64,000 nt of DNA from an uncultured bacterium (GCA_900549415.1 URNX01000016.1:1-64000); one strand, 5' to 3'. Positions 17,848 through 28,400 are shown, numbered from the stretch's first letter. The notes: generated by a model from the sequence alone, not told the origin. A program made the numbers and translations.

Positions 17848-19650
17848 ATGCGGAAACGGATTTTTCTTCTTGTCCTTTGCGCGGGAATGCTTTCCGGCGC
17901 GGATATTCAATTTGATTTTGCCGGTGATGCGCCGGCCGGGAAGGAAAGCTTTTCCCTCTCTCCCGCGGGAACTGACCGTGCGGAGGCATTCTCCGATTTT
18001 GCTGTATTCGTCAACGGCATTCTCACAGCCAGTGACGATGAAAAAAAGATCCCGGAGCCGCTTCTCGACAAGCTCTATCTTGCAGCAGAAAAAACGCCGG
18101 ACTCGGAAGAGCTGCTGGAGCTGGTCAAAGGCGATCTGGAAGAACAGAAAAAACCGCTTCCGCCGCGCACCCTGCGGCTCTTGAAATTTGCGCAGGGACA
18201 TCCGGAACATACACAGCTCGGACTCATCCTTGCCGCAAATATCATGCTTCATGCGCTCGCGGGAGATGCGAATCTCACAGAGGAGGTCGTCCGCCTGATG
18301 GATGCGCTGAAGCCCCAGACGGCAAAGTTTTCCGCGGATTCCCCGGAAGCTAAGGCGATGTTCGCCGGACGCTCCCTGCTGGCGAGTCTTCTCTCCTCTC
18401 TGAAAAAATATGACGAGGCGGATAAAGAAATTTCAGAACTGCTGGAATTCGCATCCGCCACACAGCGTCTGCAGCTTCTTCCGCTTGCTGTGAACGTTTA
18501 TCTGGATGCACGGGAAAATTCATCCGATGAAACGCCGTTCCTGATCGGATTGTTCATGGAGAGCGACAAGGAGAAGTTCAGCCGCAAGTTCATACGGTTC
18601 TTCGATGAAGTCGTCTCCGCGCTCACCGCCCCGGAAACGGCTCTTGACCCCGCCAGGTATTTTTCGTACGCATCCGCAATCGGCAACCGGAAGATGGCGG
18701 ACGCTGCGCTTCCGATGTTCACGGATCCGCTGTTCGCGAATCCGGACCGGATCGACAGTCTGCGGCGTCTTGCCGCGTTCTACACAATCACCGGACAGCC
18801 CGCGCTTGCCGCCCGCATCTGGCTGAAAATCAAAGATTTAAACGGAGGAAAACTCAGCCGGACGGAGAGTGCGCTGCTGGCGCATTCACTGCATACCGGC
18901 GGATTCTTCCGCGAGGCGGCGTCCGCGTTTGCGGAACATCTGAAGGCATTTCCGGAAGACCATGCTCTCGAACCTGTCTATGCGCGTGCTGTCTGGGCCT
19001 CGCAGGATTTTGCGAAGTTCCCGGAAGTCGTTGCGGCAATCAGGAATCCGGAGCCGGAACTTCTGCGATTCTCATCGCTTGCACTCAGTTCACTGGAGCG
19101 TTATGCCGAAGCTCTGGAAGTTCAGCTGAAGTACATTGAGTCTCTTCCGGAACCGGAAGGCAAAGAGGAAGAAGAAGCGTTTGACGCGGCGATTATGCGT
19201 GCAATTCTGCTTGCGGAAAAGACCGGACGCGTGGATATCGCGGAAAAATTCCTGCAGCCGGCGCTGGAGGAGGAACCGGAAAATGCGGAATATCTCAATC
19301 TGCTCGGCTACATCTATGCGGAGGCGGGAGTCAAAACGGACAAGGCTTTGGAGCTGCTGACCCGCGCGCTCCGGGTGCAGCCGGAGGAGCCGGCGATTCT
19401 CGACAGCATGGCGTGGGCGCTTTACCGCGCGAAAGATTACTCCCGAGCATGGGAATTCATCGAAAAAGCAATGAAAAAGACGGGGAAAGGTCCGGTTGAT
19501 CCCGTCATTCTGGATCATGCGGGAGATATCCGGCTGATGCTCGACGACGAAAAAGGCGCGCTCCGTTTCTGGAAGCGCGCGCTTGAAAACTATTCCATTG
19601 AACTGGACACGGACAAGGTTCTCGAAAAAATCCGCAATGCGGAAAAGTAA
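17848..19650 (+). CDS. Exported tetratricopeptide-repeat protein
   Basis: This 600-aa protein has a signal peptide (about 1-18, ending SGAD) and is then almost entirely helical TPR. The clearest repeats are near the C-terminus: YLNLLGYIYAEAGVKTDKAL and ILDSMAWALYRAKDYSRAWE. This matches the large periplasmic or outer-membrane-associated TPR proteins common in Gram-negative bacteria, for which no single function is known. The RBS is weak (GGGG). Its stop codon lies 12 bp from that of convergent mutS with no visible terminator between them. Confidence 0.75.
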   Translation: MRKRIFLLVLCAGMLSGADIQFDFAGDAPAGKESFSLSPAGTDRAEAFSDFAVFVNGILTASDDEKKIPEPLLDKLYLAAEKTPDSEELLELVKGDLEEQKKPLPPRTLRLLKFAQGHPEHTQLGLILAANIMLHALAGDANLTEEVVRLMDALKPQTAKFSADSPEAKAMFAGRSLLASLLSSLKKYDEADKEISELLEFASATQRLQLLPLAVNVYLDARENSSDETPFLIGLFMESDKEKFSRKFIRFFDEVVSALTAPETALDPARYFSYASAIGNRKMADAALPMFTDPLFANPDRIDSLRRLAAFYTITGQPALAARIWLKIKDLNGGKLSRTESALLAHSLHTGGFFREAASAFAEHLKAFPEDHALEPVYARAVWASQDFAKFPEVVAAIRNPEPELLRFSSLALSSLERYAEALEVQLKYIESLPEPEGKEEEEAFDAAIMRAILLAEKTGRVDIAEKFLQPALEEEPENAEYLNLLGYIYAEAGVKTDKALELLTRALRVQPEEPAILDSMAWALYRAKDYSRAWEFIEKAMKKTGKGPVDPVILDHAGDIRLMLDDEKGALRFWKRALENYSIELDTDKVLEKIRNAEK

Positions 19651-19662
19651 AAATCTTCCGCT

Positions 19663-22221
19663 TCAGTCGAACAGCGACGGCTGGAGAATCGCCGGTTTCG
19701 GCTGGGGCGGACCGCCGTTTTTCGTCCGGTAGCGTCCGCGCTTTTCGCGTGCGGCGGTGACGGACGGCAGGTTCGCTTCGCCGATGGCGTTTTCCTCCAG
19801 GTTCGCGAGGATCTCTTTTGCCCGAGAGACAACCCCGTCGGGAAGACCGGCGAGTTTCGCCACATGAATACCGTAACTCTTGTCCGCCGCGCCGGGGACG
19901 ATCTGACGCAGGAAGATGATCTGATCGCCGTATTCGCGCACGGCGACGTTGTAGTTTTTGACGCCCTGCCGAACCATTGCGAGTTCGGTGAGTTCGTGGT
20001 AGTGCGTGGCGAACTGCGTCCGCGCATGGGTGTGGTCGAGAATGTATTCCGCAACCGACCAGGCGATGGAGAGCCCGTCGAAAGTGCTTGTGCCGCGTCC
20101 GATTTCATCCAGGATGATGAGACTGTGCGCGGTGGCGTTGTTGAGGATGTTCGCGGTTTCGAGCATTTCGACCATGAATGTGCTCTGTCCGCGGGAGATG
20201 TCGTCTGCGGCGCCGACGCGGGTGAAGATTTTGTCGGCAACTCCGATGACCGCGCTGTCCGCGGGGATGAACGAGCCCATTTGCGCCATGACGACGAGCA
20301 GCGCGGTCTGGCGGATGTAGGTCGATTTACCCGCCATGTTCGGCCCGGTGATGATCATCATGCGGTTGTCTTCACCGTCGAGCACAGTGTCGTTCGGTAT
20401 GAAACGGGTGTCCTGCATGGCGGCGTCGAGAACGGGGTGGCGTCCGCCGCGGATGACGAGCATGTCGCTGTCGTCGACGTGCGGACGGCAGTAGGAGTAA
20501 CGCGAAGCGCAGTCGGCGAGAGCGCAGAGGGCGTCGATTTCGGCGAGCGCTTCGGCGTTCTGCTGAATTTCGCGCGTGAATCCGGCTGCGTATGTGCGGA
20601 GCTCTTCAAAGAGCTTGATTTCGAGCGCCTTCGCCTTGTCGTCCGCTCCGAGAATTTTGGATTCCATCTCTTTGAGTTCGGGCGTGATGAAGCGTTCGCA
20701 GTTGACGAGCGTCTGTTTGCGGATATAGTCGTCCGGAACGTTTTCGAGATTGGCTTTCGTGACTTCGATATAGAATCCGAATACGCGGTTGTAGTGAACC
20801 TTGAGGTTTTTGATTCCGGTGCGTTCCTGTTCCTTTGCCTGCAGCTGAGCGACCCAGTTCCGTCCTTCGGTTGCCGCGGAGCGGAGCTCGTCGAGCTCGG
20901 CGCTGCATCCTTCGCGGATGACTCCGCCGTCGTTCGCTGTTGCGGGGGGCGAATCGATCAGGGTGTCTAAAATGCGCGTGGTGAGTTCCGCAAGTTCGCT
21001 GAGCCTTCCGCCGATGTCCGCAATCAGCGGCAGATCGAAGATTGCAAGGATGTTTTTGACGCCGGGAATCAAGGCGAGACTTGCGCTGAGCGCAATGAGA
21101 TCGCGCGGGTTCGCAGTGTTCATGTTGAGTTTGGTTGTGATGCGCGCGAGGTCGCGGATGCCGGAAATTGTTTCGCGCAGTTCCGCAAGCGTGAGCGGAT
21201 CGTCCTTGAACGTTCCGACGATATCCTGGCGTTCGACGATGCGGTCCACGCTGCGCAGCGGGTTGAGCACCCATTGACGCAGAAGGCGTCCGCCCATCGG
21301 AGTCTTGGAACAGTCGAGCACATGGAGCAGAGTGGAGTCTTTTGCGGAGCCCAGCATCGGGTCGGCGAGCTCAAGGTTGCGGCGGCTGGAGGGGTCGATC
21401 AGCAGCACCTCATCGCGCGATTTGAGACTGATTTTGCGGATATGCCCCGTCTGACACTTGAGATTGTCTTCGGTGTACGCCAGTACGGCTCCCGCGGCGC
21501 GGACGGCGTCCGCTTCTTTCTGTTTGAACCCGAATCCTTCCAGCGTGAGCGTCCCGAAGTGACGGGTCAGCAGCCCGAACGCGTTTTCATAGGAGAAGAT
21601 CCAGTCGTCAAGCTCGGTCCACAGCATGTTCTGCGGAGTTTCGGGCTTGGATGCGGGATCTTTCTTCCATTCTGCAAGCAGGGAGGCGGGGGCGACGCAT
21701 TCGCGCGGATGAAGTTTTGCCAGTTCATCCGCGGCTTCCTGAATGGAGCTGAATTCGGCGGCGAGGAATTCGCCGGTGCTGATGTCGAGCCACGCCAGCG
21801 CGTAGATATTTTTTGCAGGGACGCTGTAATAGGAACAGAGAAAATTGTTGTCGGAAGGCTTGAGCAGCGGACCCTCGGTGATGGAACCGGGCGTGATGAC
21901 CCGTGTGATGCCGCGTTTGACAATGGCGTTTCCCTTGACTAGCGCAGGGTTTTCGAGCTGTTCCGCAATGGCGACTTTCACGCCCGCTTCGAGCAGTTTG
22001 GGCAGGTAGAGATCGAGCGCATGATACGGCACGCCGCACATCGGATATCCCGCACGGGAAGTCAGCGCAATTTCCAGAATCGGACTCGCCACTTTGGCGT
22101 CATTGAAAAACATTTCATAGAAATCGCCCATCCGGAAAAGCAGAACGGCGTCCTTCGGCGCCTCCGCCTTCACCTTGAGGTACTGCTGCATCATGGGCGT
22201 TAAATTTTTATCGTCGGGCAT
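19663..22221 (-). CDS. mutS: DNA mismatch repair ATPase MutS
   Basis: At 852 aa it is essentially the length of E. coli MutS. The mismatch-binding loop is present (FRMGDFYEMF, with the Phe-X-Glu element), as are Walker A GPNMAGKST, Walker B LIILDEIGRGTS and ATHYHEL. The C-terminus ends QPSLFD. The frame is open for another 61 codons upstream, but the ATG at 22221 has the RBS GGAG six bases before it and starts at the conserved N-terminus (MPDDKNLTPMMQQYLKVK). MutS recognises mismatches and recruits MutL; no mutL lies in the window. Confidence 0.97.
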   Translation of the reverse strand: MPDDKNLTPMMQQYLKVKAEAPKDAVLLFRMGDFYEMFFNDAKVASPILEIALTSRAGYPMCGVPYHALDLYLPKLLEAGVKVAIAEQLENPALVKGNAIVKRGITRVITPGSITEGPLLKPSDNNFLCSYYSVPAKNIYALAWLDISTGEFLAAEFSSIQEAADELAKLHPRECVAPASLLAEWKKDPASKPETPQNMLWTELDDWIFSYENAFGLLTRHFGTLTLEGFGFKQKEADAVRAAGAVLAYTEDNLKCQTGHIRKISLKSRDEVLLIDPSSRRNLELADPMLGSAKDSTLLHVLDCSKTPMGGRLLRQWVLNPLRSVDRIVERQDIVGTFKDDPLTLAELRETISGIRDLARITTKLNMNTANPRDLIALSASLALIPGVKNILAIFDLPLIADIGGRLSELAELTTRILDTLIDSPPATANDGGVIREGCSAELDELRSAATEGRNWVAQLQAKEQERTGIKNLKVHYNRVFGFYIEVTKANLENVPDDYIRKQTLVNCERFITPELKEMESKILGADDKAKALEIKLFEELRTYAAGFTREIQQNAEALAEIDALCALADCASRYSYCRPHVDDSDMLVIRGGRHPVLDAAMQDTRFIPNDTVLDGEDNRMMIITGPNMAGKSTYIRQTALLVVMAQMGSFIPADSAVIGVADKIFTRVGAADDISRGQSTFMVEMLETANILNNATAHSLIILDEIGRGTSTFDGLSIAWSVAEYILDHTHARTQFATHYHELTELAMVRQGVKNYNVAVREYGDQIIFLRQIVPGAADKSYGIHVAKLAGLPDGVVSRAKEILANLEENAIGEANLPSVTAAREKRGRYRTKNGGPPQPKPAILQPSLFD

Positions 22222-22247
22222 CGGAAACTCCATCATGTTAATTTGAT

Positions 22248-22275
22248 AAGATACTCTCAAAACCGAATTCTTCAA
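22248..22275 (-). promoter_or_regulatory. Putative mutS promoter
   Basis: Minus-strand TTGAAG (22275-22270) and TATCTT (22253-22248) are separated by 16 bp, about 27 bp upstream of the chosen mutS start. Confidence 0.45.
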
Positions 22276-22345
22276 GCAGAAAAATGAAAAAACGCCCGCT
22301 CTTCCGTCCGTTTTTCGGGCGGGGATATGCGGACAAATGGAACAT

Positions 22346-22385
22346 GAGACAATTTGTCTCTTTAAAAAGAGTGACATATTGTCTC
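22346..22385 (+). promoter_or_regulatory. Tandem palindromes, candidate activator sites for the sHSP operon
   Basis: A perfect palindrome GAGACAA-T-TTGTCTC (22346-22360) and a second, one-mismatch copy GTGACATATTGTCTC (22371-22385) lie with centres 25 bp apart, 45-75 bp upstream of the sigma-54 promoter. That is where enhancer-binding activators bind. The region from mutS to here also has a GC-rich hairpin-like sequence (about 22293-22322) that I cannot assign. Confidence 0.6.
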
Positions 22386-22416
22386 TTTTCAAGATTATCT
22401 CCACTCAAAAAACAGT

Positions 22417-22432
22417 TGGCACGGCTTCTGCT
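22417..22432 (+). promoter_or_regulatory. Sigma-54 (RpoN) promoter of the small heat-shock operon
   Basis: TGGCACG-N4-CTGCT matches the RpoN consensus TGGCACG-N4-TTGCW at all but one position, with the invariant GG and GC exactly 12 bases apart. The predicted start is near 22443, about 50 bp before the first sHSP gene. Confidence 0.8.
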
Positions 22433-22491
22433 ATAACTCATCGTGTCAATGAAAACGACAAACAGAAGATTTAAGACACAGGAGGTGCGAT

Positions 22492-22950
22492 ATGCATCAT
22501 CACATGGCAAAATGGCACAAGGAACACAATTATCAGCCGACACTTTACGGAATCGACGATCTGCTGAATGACATGTTCGGGCAGATGACCGATTTCGCCC
22601 CCGCTTTCCTGAACACTCCTGATCAGAAGCGCCTGGAGTTGGAGGTCGGCAAGGAAAACATCGTGGCGCGTCTCGCGGTTCCCGGATGCACGCCTGCCGA
22701 TGTCAGCGTTGAAGTCCTCGGCGATTATCTCACGATCAAGGCAAGCCACCACTGCAACGTCAACCCCGACAATGACAAGCATTTCATCCGCCGTGAACGT
22801 TCCTTCGATTCCTACGAAGAGACCGTTCGTCTGCCGGTCAAGGTGAAAGGCGCCGAGACGAAAGCGAAATGCGCGGACGGCGTTCTGACCGTCACGCTGC
22901 CCCGTGAAGACGCGGTGAAACCTGCGTCGCACATTGTCAACGTTCAATAA
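22492..22950 (+). CDS. Small heat-shock protein, Hsp20/alpha-crystallin family
   Basis: This 152-aa protein has a His-rich start (MHHHMAKWHKEH), an alpha-crystallin domain (about 47-140) and a short tail. The domain shows the family pattern of beta strands ending in GVLTVTLPRED. Hsp20 proteins hold unfolding proteins as ATP-independent oligomers in the cytoplasm. The RBS AGGAGG is optimal. It is the first gene of a two-gene operon behind the sigma-54 promoter. Confidence 0.93.
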   Translation: MHHHMAKWHKEHNYQPTLYGIDDLLNDMFGQMTDFAPAFLNTPDQKRLELEVGKENIVARLAVPGCTPADVSVEVLGDYLTIKASHHCNVNPDNDKHFIRRERSFDSYEETVRLPVKVKGAETKAKCADGVLTVTLPREDAVKPASHIVNVQ

Positions 22951-22965
22951 AAAGGAGAAACGACC

Positions 22966-23307
22966 ATGAATGAGAATGAAGTCAAAGTTGAAAATAAAGA
23001 ACCCGAAGCCCTTGTCCTGATGCCGCTTGTCGATATCCTCGACGGCGCGGACGGCGTAACCATCTGGTTTGAGGTTCCCGGCGCGAACAGCAAGACTGTT
23101 CACATCGAAGTGAAGGATAAAATCATGTCAATGACCGCCGCAAGCTCGCTCCGCAGAAACGGTCAGCCGATTGTCTTCAAGCGCGAGTTCCAGCTTTCGG
23201 ACAGCATCGACGTTGAGAAGATCACAGCCAAGACTCAGGACGGCGTTCTGACCCTGAATCTTCCGAAGGGCGACAACGCCAAAGTTCACAAGATCACTGT
23301 TGAGTGA
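22966..23307 (+). CDS. Small heat-shock protein, short Hsp20 paralogue
   Basis: This 113-aa protein is an alpha-crystallin domain with a minimal N-terminal arm (about 15 residues). It ends GVLTLNLPKGDNAKVHKITVE and lacks an obvious I-X-I tail motif. Its start is 15 bp after the first sHSP, with RBS AAGGAG. The N-terminal arm normally sets oligomer size, so this one may form small assemblies or mixed oligomers with its partner, as paired sHSPs such as IbpA/IbpB do. Confidence 0.9.
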   Translation: MNENEVKVENKEPEALVLMPLVDILDGADGVTIWFEVPGANSKTVHIEVKDKIMSMTAASSLRRNGQPIVFKREFQLSDSIDVEKITAKTQDGVLTLNLPKGDNAKVHKITVE

Positions 23308-23341
23308 TTGCTTCAGCGGTTCATTCCGGATCGCGTATCGG

Positions 23342-23373
23342 GCGGGAAGTCTGCAGAAGGCTTCCCGCTTTTT
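23342..23373 (+). terminator. Intrinsic terminator of the sHSP operon
   Basis: An 8-bp stem (GCGGGAAG with CTTCCCGC) is followed by TTTTTGCGTTT, 35 bp after the second sHSP stop codon. Confidence 0.85.
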
Positions 23374-23487
23374 GCGTTTAAACGGAAGTTTTTCGCCAAT
23401 GAGCCGTAAATTGCCCGCAAAGCCTCTTTTCTTACACTCGGCATATACCACGTTCAAGCAAAAATGAAAATATCTGACGTTTTTCTC

Positions 23488-23515
23488 TTGGATTTCCGGT
23501 TTCCGATGCTACAGT
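23488..23515 (+). promoter_or_regulatory. Putative promoter of the 23.5-kb GntR gene
   Basis: TTGGAT (23488-23493) and TACAGT (23510-23515) are 16 bp apart, ending 24 bp before the start codon. Confidence 0.45.
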
Positions 23516-23539
23516 ATCACCAAAACCGAGGAATTCAGC

Positions 23540-24655
23540 ATGGGACTTAACACCGAAATCATCGAAAAACAACTCGCGGTTTTCCGGAACGCACAAATCA
23601 AACGCCGCTCCGCTCTGCCCGTATATCTCCAAATCGCGGAATTCCTCGCTCAATATATGGACAGCGCAGACGGACGCGCCGCAGGGCGCTTTCCCGCAGA
23701 ACCCGATATGGCAAAAGCTTTCCATGTCAGCAGGGAAACCATTCGAGCTGCTCTCGGAAGACTCGAAGAAGAACACAAAATCTGCAGGGTCAAAAAACGA
23801 GGAACCGTTTTCGCTTCACAGATGCTCCCGTTCGACTCGCAGAGCCCCCGTCAGAACATCGGCGTCGTCTGGCCCGAAGGCTCCAATGCAAAATGGCAGA
23901 GTATGCTCCGCATTTTTCAGGACGCAGCCAAAAACGGCGGGTATTCCGTGCAATTCTATTTCTACTGCATGGATAATGAAACCGCTATGAACCGCCAGGC
24001 GGAACGCTCCCTCGCGGAATGCTTCGGAACCGTCTTCTATCCGAGCATCTACCGGGCCGACCCGTCGTTCCTGGAATCGCTTCCCGAAACCGCGCCGCTG
24101 GTGCTCTTCGACGTTCCCCCGCAGAACAGCTGCTTCTCCTCCGTCATCCCGGATCACCAGTTCGCCGGTTACGTCTTCACGCGCGAACTCCTCGCCAGGG
24201 GATGCAGCAACCCGGGAATCGTACGCGTACGCGAAGATATTTTTTCCAGTGTCCAGCTCGAAAACGGATATCGCGAAGCGTTGAGAAACGCGGGCATTCC
24301 GTTCAGAAAAGAGAATGTGTTTCATGTCCGGCGCGGATATTCCAACAACGCATTCCTCGAATGGCTCGACGGAAACGGCATCGACGCGCTTGTTCTTGTC
24401 TGCCCGATTCTGCCGAACTGCTTCACTCTCTTTCACCCGCAGGTGCTCGAAACAATCCGCTCGCACCGCATCCTCATTGCCTCCAACTCGCCGCTCGACG
24501 ATTACGGGGAGATCGCTCAGACAATCATCCCCTGTCATGCGGAATATCCGTATCAGGAATTCAGCAAAGAACTGCTCCGGCTCCTCGTCCTCAAAATGAA
24601 AAATCCGGATATTACAAGCAGCAAAATTATGATCCGTCCGAAAATCTGCAAATAA
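23540..24655 (+). CDS. GntR-type regulator with LacI-like effector domain (carbohydrate island)
   Basis: This 371-aa protein has a GntR winged helix (about 20-90; FPAEPDMAKAFHVSRETIRAAL) followed by a periplasmic-binding-protein-like domain (about 100-370) starting QNIGVVWPEG. Its effector domain is more divergent from LacI than that of the cluster A regulator. It is the first gene of the 20-kb island. The promoter right after it carries direct repeats that recur before the propeller operon, so this protein is one candidate for reading that motif; the AraC protein at 38 kb is another. Confidence 0.83.
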   Translation: MGLNTEIIEKQLAVFRNAQIKRRSALPVYLQIAEFLAQYMDSADGRAAGRFPAEPDMAKAFHVSRETIRAALGRLEEEHKICRVKKRGTVFASQMLPFDSQSPRQNIGVVWPEGSNAKWQSMLRIFQDAAKNGGYSVQFYFYCMDNETAMNRQAERSLAECFGTVFYPSIYRADPSFLESLPETAPLVLFDVPPQNSCFSSVIPDHQFAGYVFTRELLARGCSNPGIVRVREDIFSSVQLENGYREALRNAGIPFRKENVFHVRRGYSNNAFLEWLDGNGIDALVLVCPILPNCFTLFHPQVLETIRSHRILIASNSPLDDYGEIAQTIIPCHAEYPYQEFSKELLRLLVLKMKNPDITSSKIMIRPKICK

Positions 24656-24662
24656 TTTTATA

Positions 24663-24720
24663 TTGTCTGCATTTTGTCTGGCTTCAGGGTATTGTTTTTT
24701 CACAAATCCTGTGCTATAAT
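24663..24720 (+). promoter_or_regulatory. Promoter with upstream TTGTCTG direct repeat (pseudopilin-GH unit B)
   Basis: TTGTTT (24692-24697) and TATAAT (24715-24720) are 17 bp apart. Upstream are direct repeats TTGTCTG at 24663 and 24674, an 11-bp period of about one helical turn, starting 29 bp before the -35 box. The same arrangement, base for base in spacing, occurs at 28855-28912. Just past the start site lies CAGACAGGACAAA, which contains the repeat in inverted orientation. Confidence 0.75.
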
Positions 24721-24772
24721 GTACAGCAGACAGGACAAAGAAAATTTTCAAACGACAAAACAGGAGAAAAAA

Positions 24773-25465
24773 ATGAGAGTTAAAACAGAAAAGAAAACGC
24801 TTTCAAAAAGCACGCAGAGAAGGTTTACGAAGTTCACCCTTATAGAACTCCTCGTGGTAATTGCGATCATCGCTATCCTGGCAGGAATGCTCCTGCCGGC
24901 TCTGAATTCGGCAAGAGAAAAAGCGCGGACAATCTCATGTCTTTCCATCGAAAAGCAGTACGGGCTCGCCTTCAACTCCTATCTGGCGGATTTCGACGGG
25001 TATTTCCCGCCCAACTGGGTGAATGGAACCGTCGGCGGCTGGAAACATATCATCGCCAATTATCTCGGCTGCCAAAAACCGGAACAGTACCGCGCAAAAG
25101 GACTGCTCTGTCAGCGCCGGTTCGAACTCGACAATCTTCCGGCGACCTTCAACACGACAAGCTACTCCTACAACTCCTGGATTCACAACGGCAACGCCCC
25201 TCAGAAAATTGAAAAAATGAAACGCCCGAGTTTCCTGTGCTCTCTCTCGGAAGGCTATCTCACCCCCGCAAAGACCGGATATGTATCGGAACTCGTAGGT
25301 CAACTTCCGCTGCCCACGCACAACGAAACCTACGCAAATGTTCTGTACGTCGACGGTCATGCGGCGACAACACTCTACAAACGAATTCCGACCGAAGCTG
25401 TCGGTGCAGTCCTTCCCATTCAATACTATATTTTCTGGACCAATTTCGGCTGGAAAACATTCTAA
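24773..25465 (+). CDS. Pseudopilin-like protein with H-X-DG motif (unit B)
   Basis: This 230-aa protein has 20 basic residues, then FTLIELLVVIAIIAILAGML and a globular domain ending in H-N-E-T-Y-A-N-V-L-Y-V-D-G (H-X10-DG). The -1 residue is Lys instead of Gly. An open frame extends 99 bp upstream, but the ATG at 24773 has the RBS AGGAG and lies properly downstream of the promoter. The GH-A gene follows after 17 bp. Like the other three copies, it uses ATA for the Ile just before Glu+5. Confidence 0.86.
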   Translation: MRVKTEKKTLSKSTQRRFTKFTLIELLVVIAIIAILAGMLLPALNSAREKARTISCLSIEKQYGLAFNSYLADFDGYFPPNWVNGTVGGWKHIIANYLGCQKPEQYRAKGLLCQRRFELDNLPATFNTTSYSYNSWIHNGNAPQKIEKMKRPSFLCSLSEGYLTPAKTGYVSELVGQLPLPTHNETYANVLYVDGHAATTLYKRIPTEAVGAVLPIQYYIFWTNFGWKTF

Positions 25466-25482
25466 CATAAAGGAATTCAAAA

Positions 25483-28400
25483 ATGAAAATTTTAACAGCT
25501 GCATGTCTTTGTTTCGCCTCACTGATTATATACGCGGCGGAAATCAACGGCTTTGAAATCAGTCCGTCCGGGGCGATCTCAAAGGGCGGAGTCTCGTTCG
25601 CTCCGGGACGTCATCTCAAAAACTGGCACTACGTCGGAATCCGGGAAAACAATCTCCAGCTGGATAAAGCCGCCTCGAAAACCGGCAAAGACGGCATCGA
25701 AATCCAGGGACTCTGGGACGCAAAAGAAGGCGTTACCTACCGTTTCAAACAGACGATTCTGCCGGAAGGCGAAAACAAAATCCGCTGTAAAATCAGCCTG
25801 GAGACCGACACGCAGGTCATCGACAACGGCATGCTGGTCGACGCCCACTTCCCCGTCAAAACACTTGGAACCCGTCCGTTCGCATTCAACGGCAAAAAGC
25901 CGTACATCCCAACCGAATTTTTCACGCAGGGCAAAAAACCGAACGCGATGACCTGCTGGACAAAGGGCGGTGAGCTGCCCGTCAACGGCGGAACGCTCAA
26001 AATAAACCTCAGCGATGCAACCGTGTTCATGGTTCAGGACAACCGCGTTTACAAGGCCGATATTTTTGAACTGCGCATCCGCTTCAAAAACAGCAATGCC
26101 GGACAGAAATACGAAATGGAATTCACGATGGAATTCATTCCGTTTGCCGAAACCCCGGTCGCTCTGAACAGCGCCGCCAACATGGGCTTTGCCGATCCCG
26201 TCGCCGATGACGGAAAAGGCGGCTGGACCGATCAGGGTCCGAAAAACGATCTGAGCGCCATGACCAGCCGGAGCATCGTCTCCGGCAATGTCCGTTTTTC
26301 CATTCTCGATCCGGAAACGAACGGAGGCAAGAGCTGCATCGTTCTCAAAGGCGCGGCGCGTCCGTATTTTCCTGTGGATGCGGAAATTGTCTTGGATAAA
26401 CCTGTAAAGGCAAAATATTTATATTTACTCCACGCCGTCGCCTGGGAAGGGAAAGACGATACGCCGGTCGGGAAAGTAACGGTGGAAGCCGACGGACTTT
26501 TTGTCGATAAAGAAATTATTTCCAAAGAAATTCTCTGCGGCCGCAACGTCTCGAACTTCTGGAACCCGCGCTGGATCCCGGAAGCGGAAATCGCCTGGAC
26601 GGCGAAAAACAAATCCGCGAAAATCGGACTCTATGCAACCCCGATCTCCCTCGCCGGCGGAACCGTCCGCAAACTGCGCTTCACCAGCTACGGAAAATCC
26701 GTCTGGATGATCGTCGGCGCAACACTCAGCGACTGCCCGCCCGCGCTCGAAAAAGAATATCCCGTCGTCATCACCGCAAACAAAGACCGGATTCCCGTTT
26801 CCACCGAGCCCCGTCTGACGAAAAAAGGAAGCGCCATCGACTTTTCGTTCCTCATGGACGCCCCCGCCGGCAAATACGGTTTTGTGAAGGCGATAGGCGA
26901 TCATTTTGAATTTGAAAAACGCCCCGGCGAAAAGGTCCGTTTCTTCGGAATCAACTATCAGAACGTCCCCGGAACCGACCGGGACGACATCCGCAGGAGT
27001 CTTGACGAATACGCGGCGACCGGCTACAACCTGATCCGTATTCACCACTTCGACAAGCACATGGTGGACAAGGAAACGAAAAATTCGCTCAACATGAAAG
27101 CGGATATCTTCGACCGTCTGGACTTTTTCCTTGCGGAGGCTGCGAAACGCGGAATCTATCTGACGCTCGACCTTTTCACCAGCCGCGGGATCTTCCCGAA
27201 CGAAATCGAGGGCTTCCCCGTCCCGCCGTCGGGCAACGAATACAAAGCTCTGCTCTTCGTCAACGAAGCCGCAATGCAGAACTTTGAAGAGTACGCCAGA
27301 CGCCTCATGAACCATGTGAATCCTTACACCGGACGCGCATGGAAAGAAGAACCCTCCATCGTCGGAATCAGCCTCGTCAATGAAGACACCATGTACTCCA
27401 TGTCGATAAATTTCTCCCCGCGGGTCCATAAGCTCTATATGGAAAAATTCAACGAATGGTGCAAGGAAAAGGGACGGAAAATCACCCCGTTCAATAAAAA
27501 CGCCGAATGGGACCGCTTCCTGTCCGAAACCTACATAAACGGCTGGAACCGGATGAAAGCGCTGTGCAAAGAAATCGGAATCCGCCAGCCGCTCACTGAC
27601 CAGAATTTCTGCAACTTCTACTCCGTCGTCCTCCACCGCAACATGTACGATTACGCCGACTCGCACTTTTACGTCTGGCACCCCACGGCAGTCGGAAACG
27701 GCTCCCCGTTCCGGGTTCCGCTGCGCTTCATCAGCACAAGCGTCATCCCTGAAACCGACGGTTTCTTCCCCCTGCTTCCGGCGCGGCTGCTCAACAAGCC
27801 GTACTGGATCAGCGAATGGGATTTCTGCAGCGCGAACCGTTTCAATGTGGAAGGTTCCTTCCTTGTCGGAGCCTACTCGGCGGCTCAGGACTGCACCACG
27901 CTCCTGCGCTTCTGCAGCCACGACGGATTCGGAACGCAAAACCACAAGCGCATCCCAATGATCTTCTTTGACGGAACGAATCCGATGCTGAACCTCGGCG
28001 AACGCGCCGCTTCGCTGCTCTTCCTCCGCGGCGACGTTGCAGTTTCAAAAGCGCGCTATCCCATCCTCATCAACAACGAAATGCAGGCGGACGAACAGAA
28101 ATATTATCCTCGCAAATCGGAGCGTCTCGCCCTTCTCGGCAAGACCGGAACGGTGATCACCGAAGCTCCCGCCGCGGAATTCACCGACGGAGCGGAAACT
28201 GTCCTCGACCTCCGCGCCGGCGCCTCCGGGAACGGAAAGACCGTCACCCAAGCCGACTTCATCCAAAAAATGAATCTCGACCGTGACGAGTTCACCAACG
28301 ACACGAAGGAGCTTCAGCTGAACCGCAAAACGGGTTCGTTCAAAGCGGTCACTCCGCGCAGTGAAAGCTTCGTCACCCCCGCCGGAAGCCGGCTCAAAGG

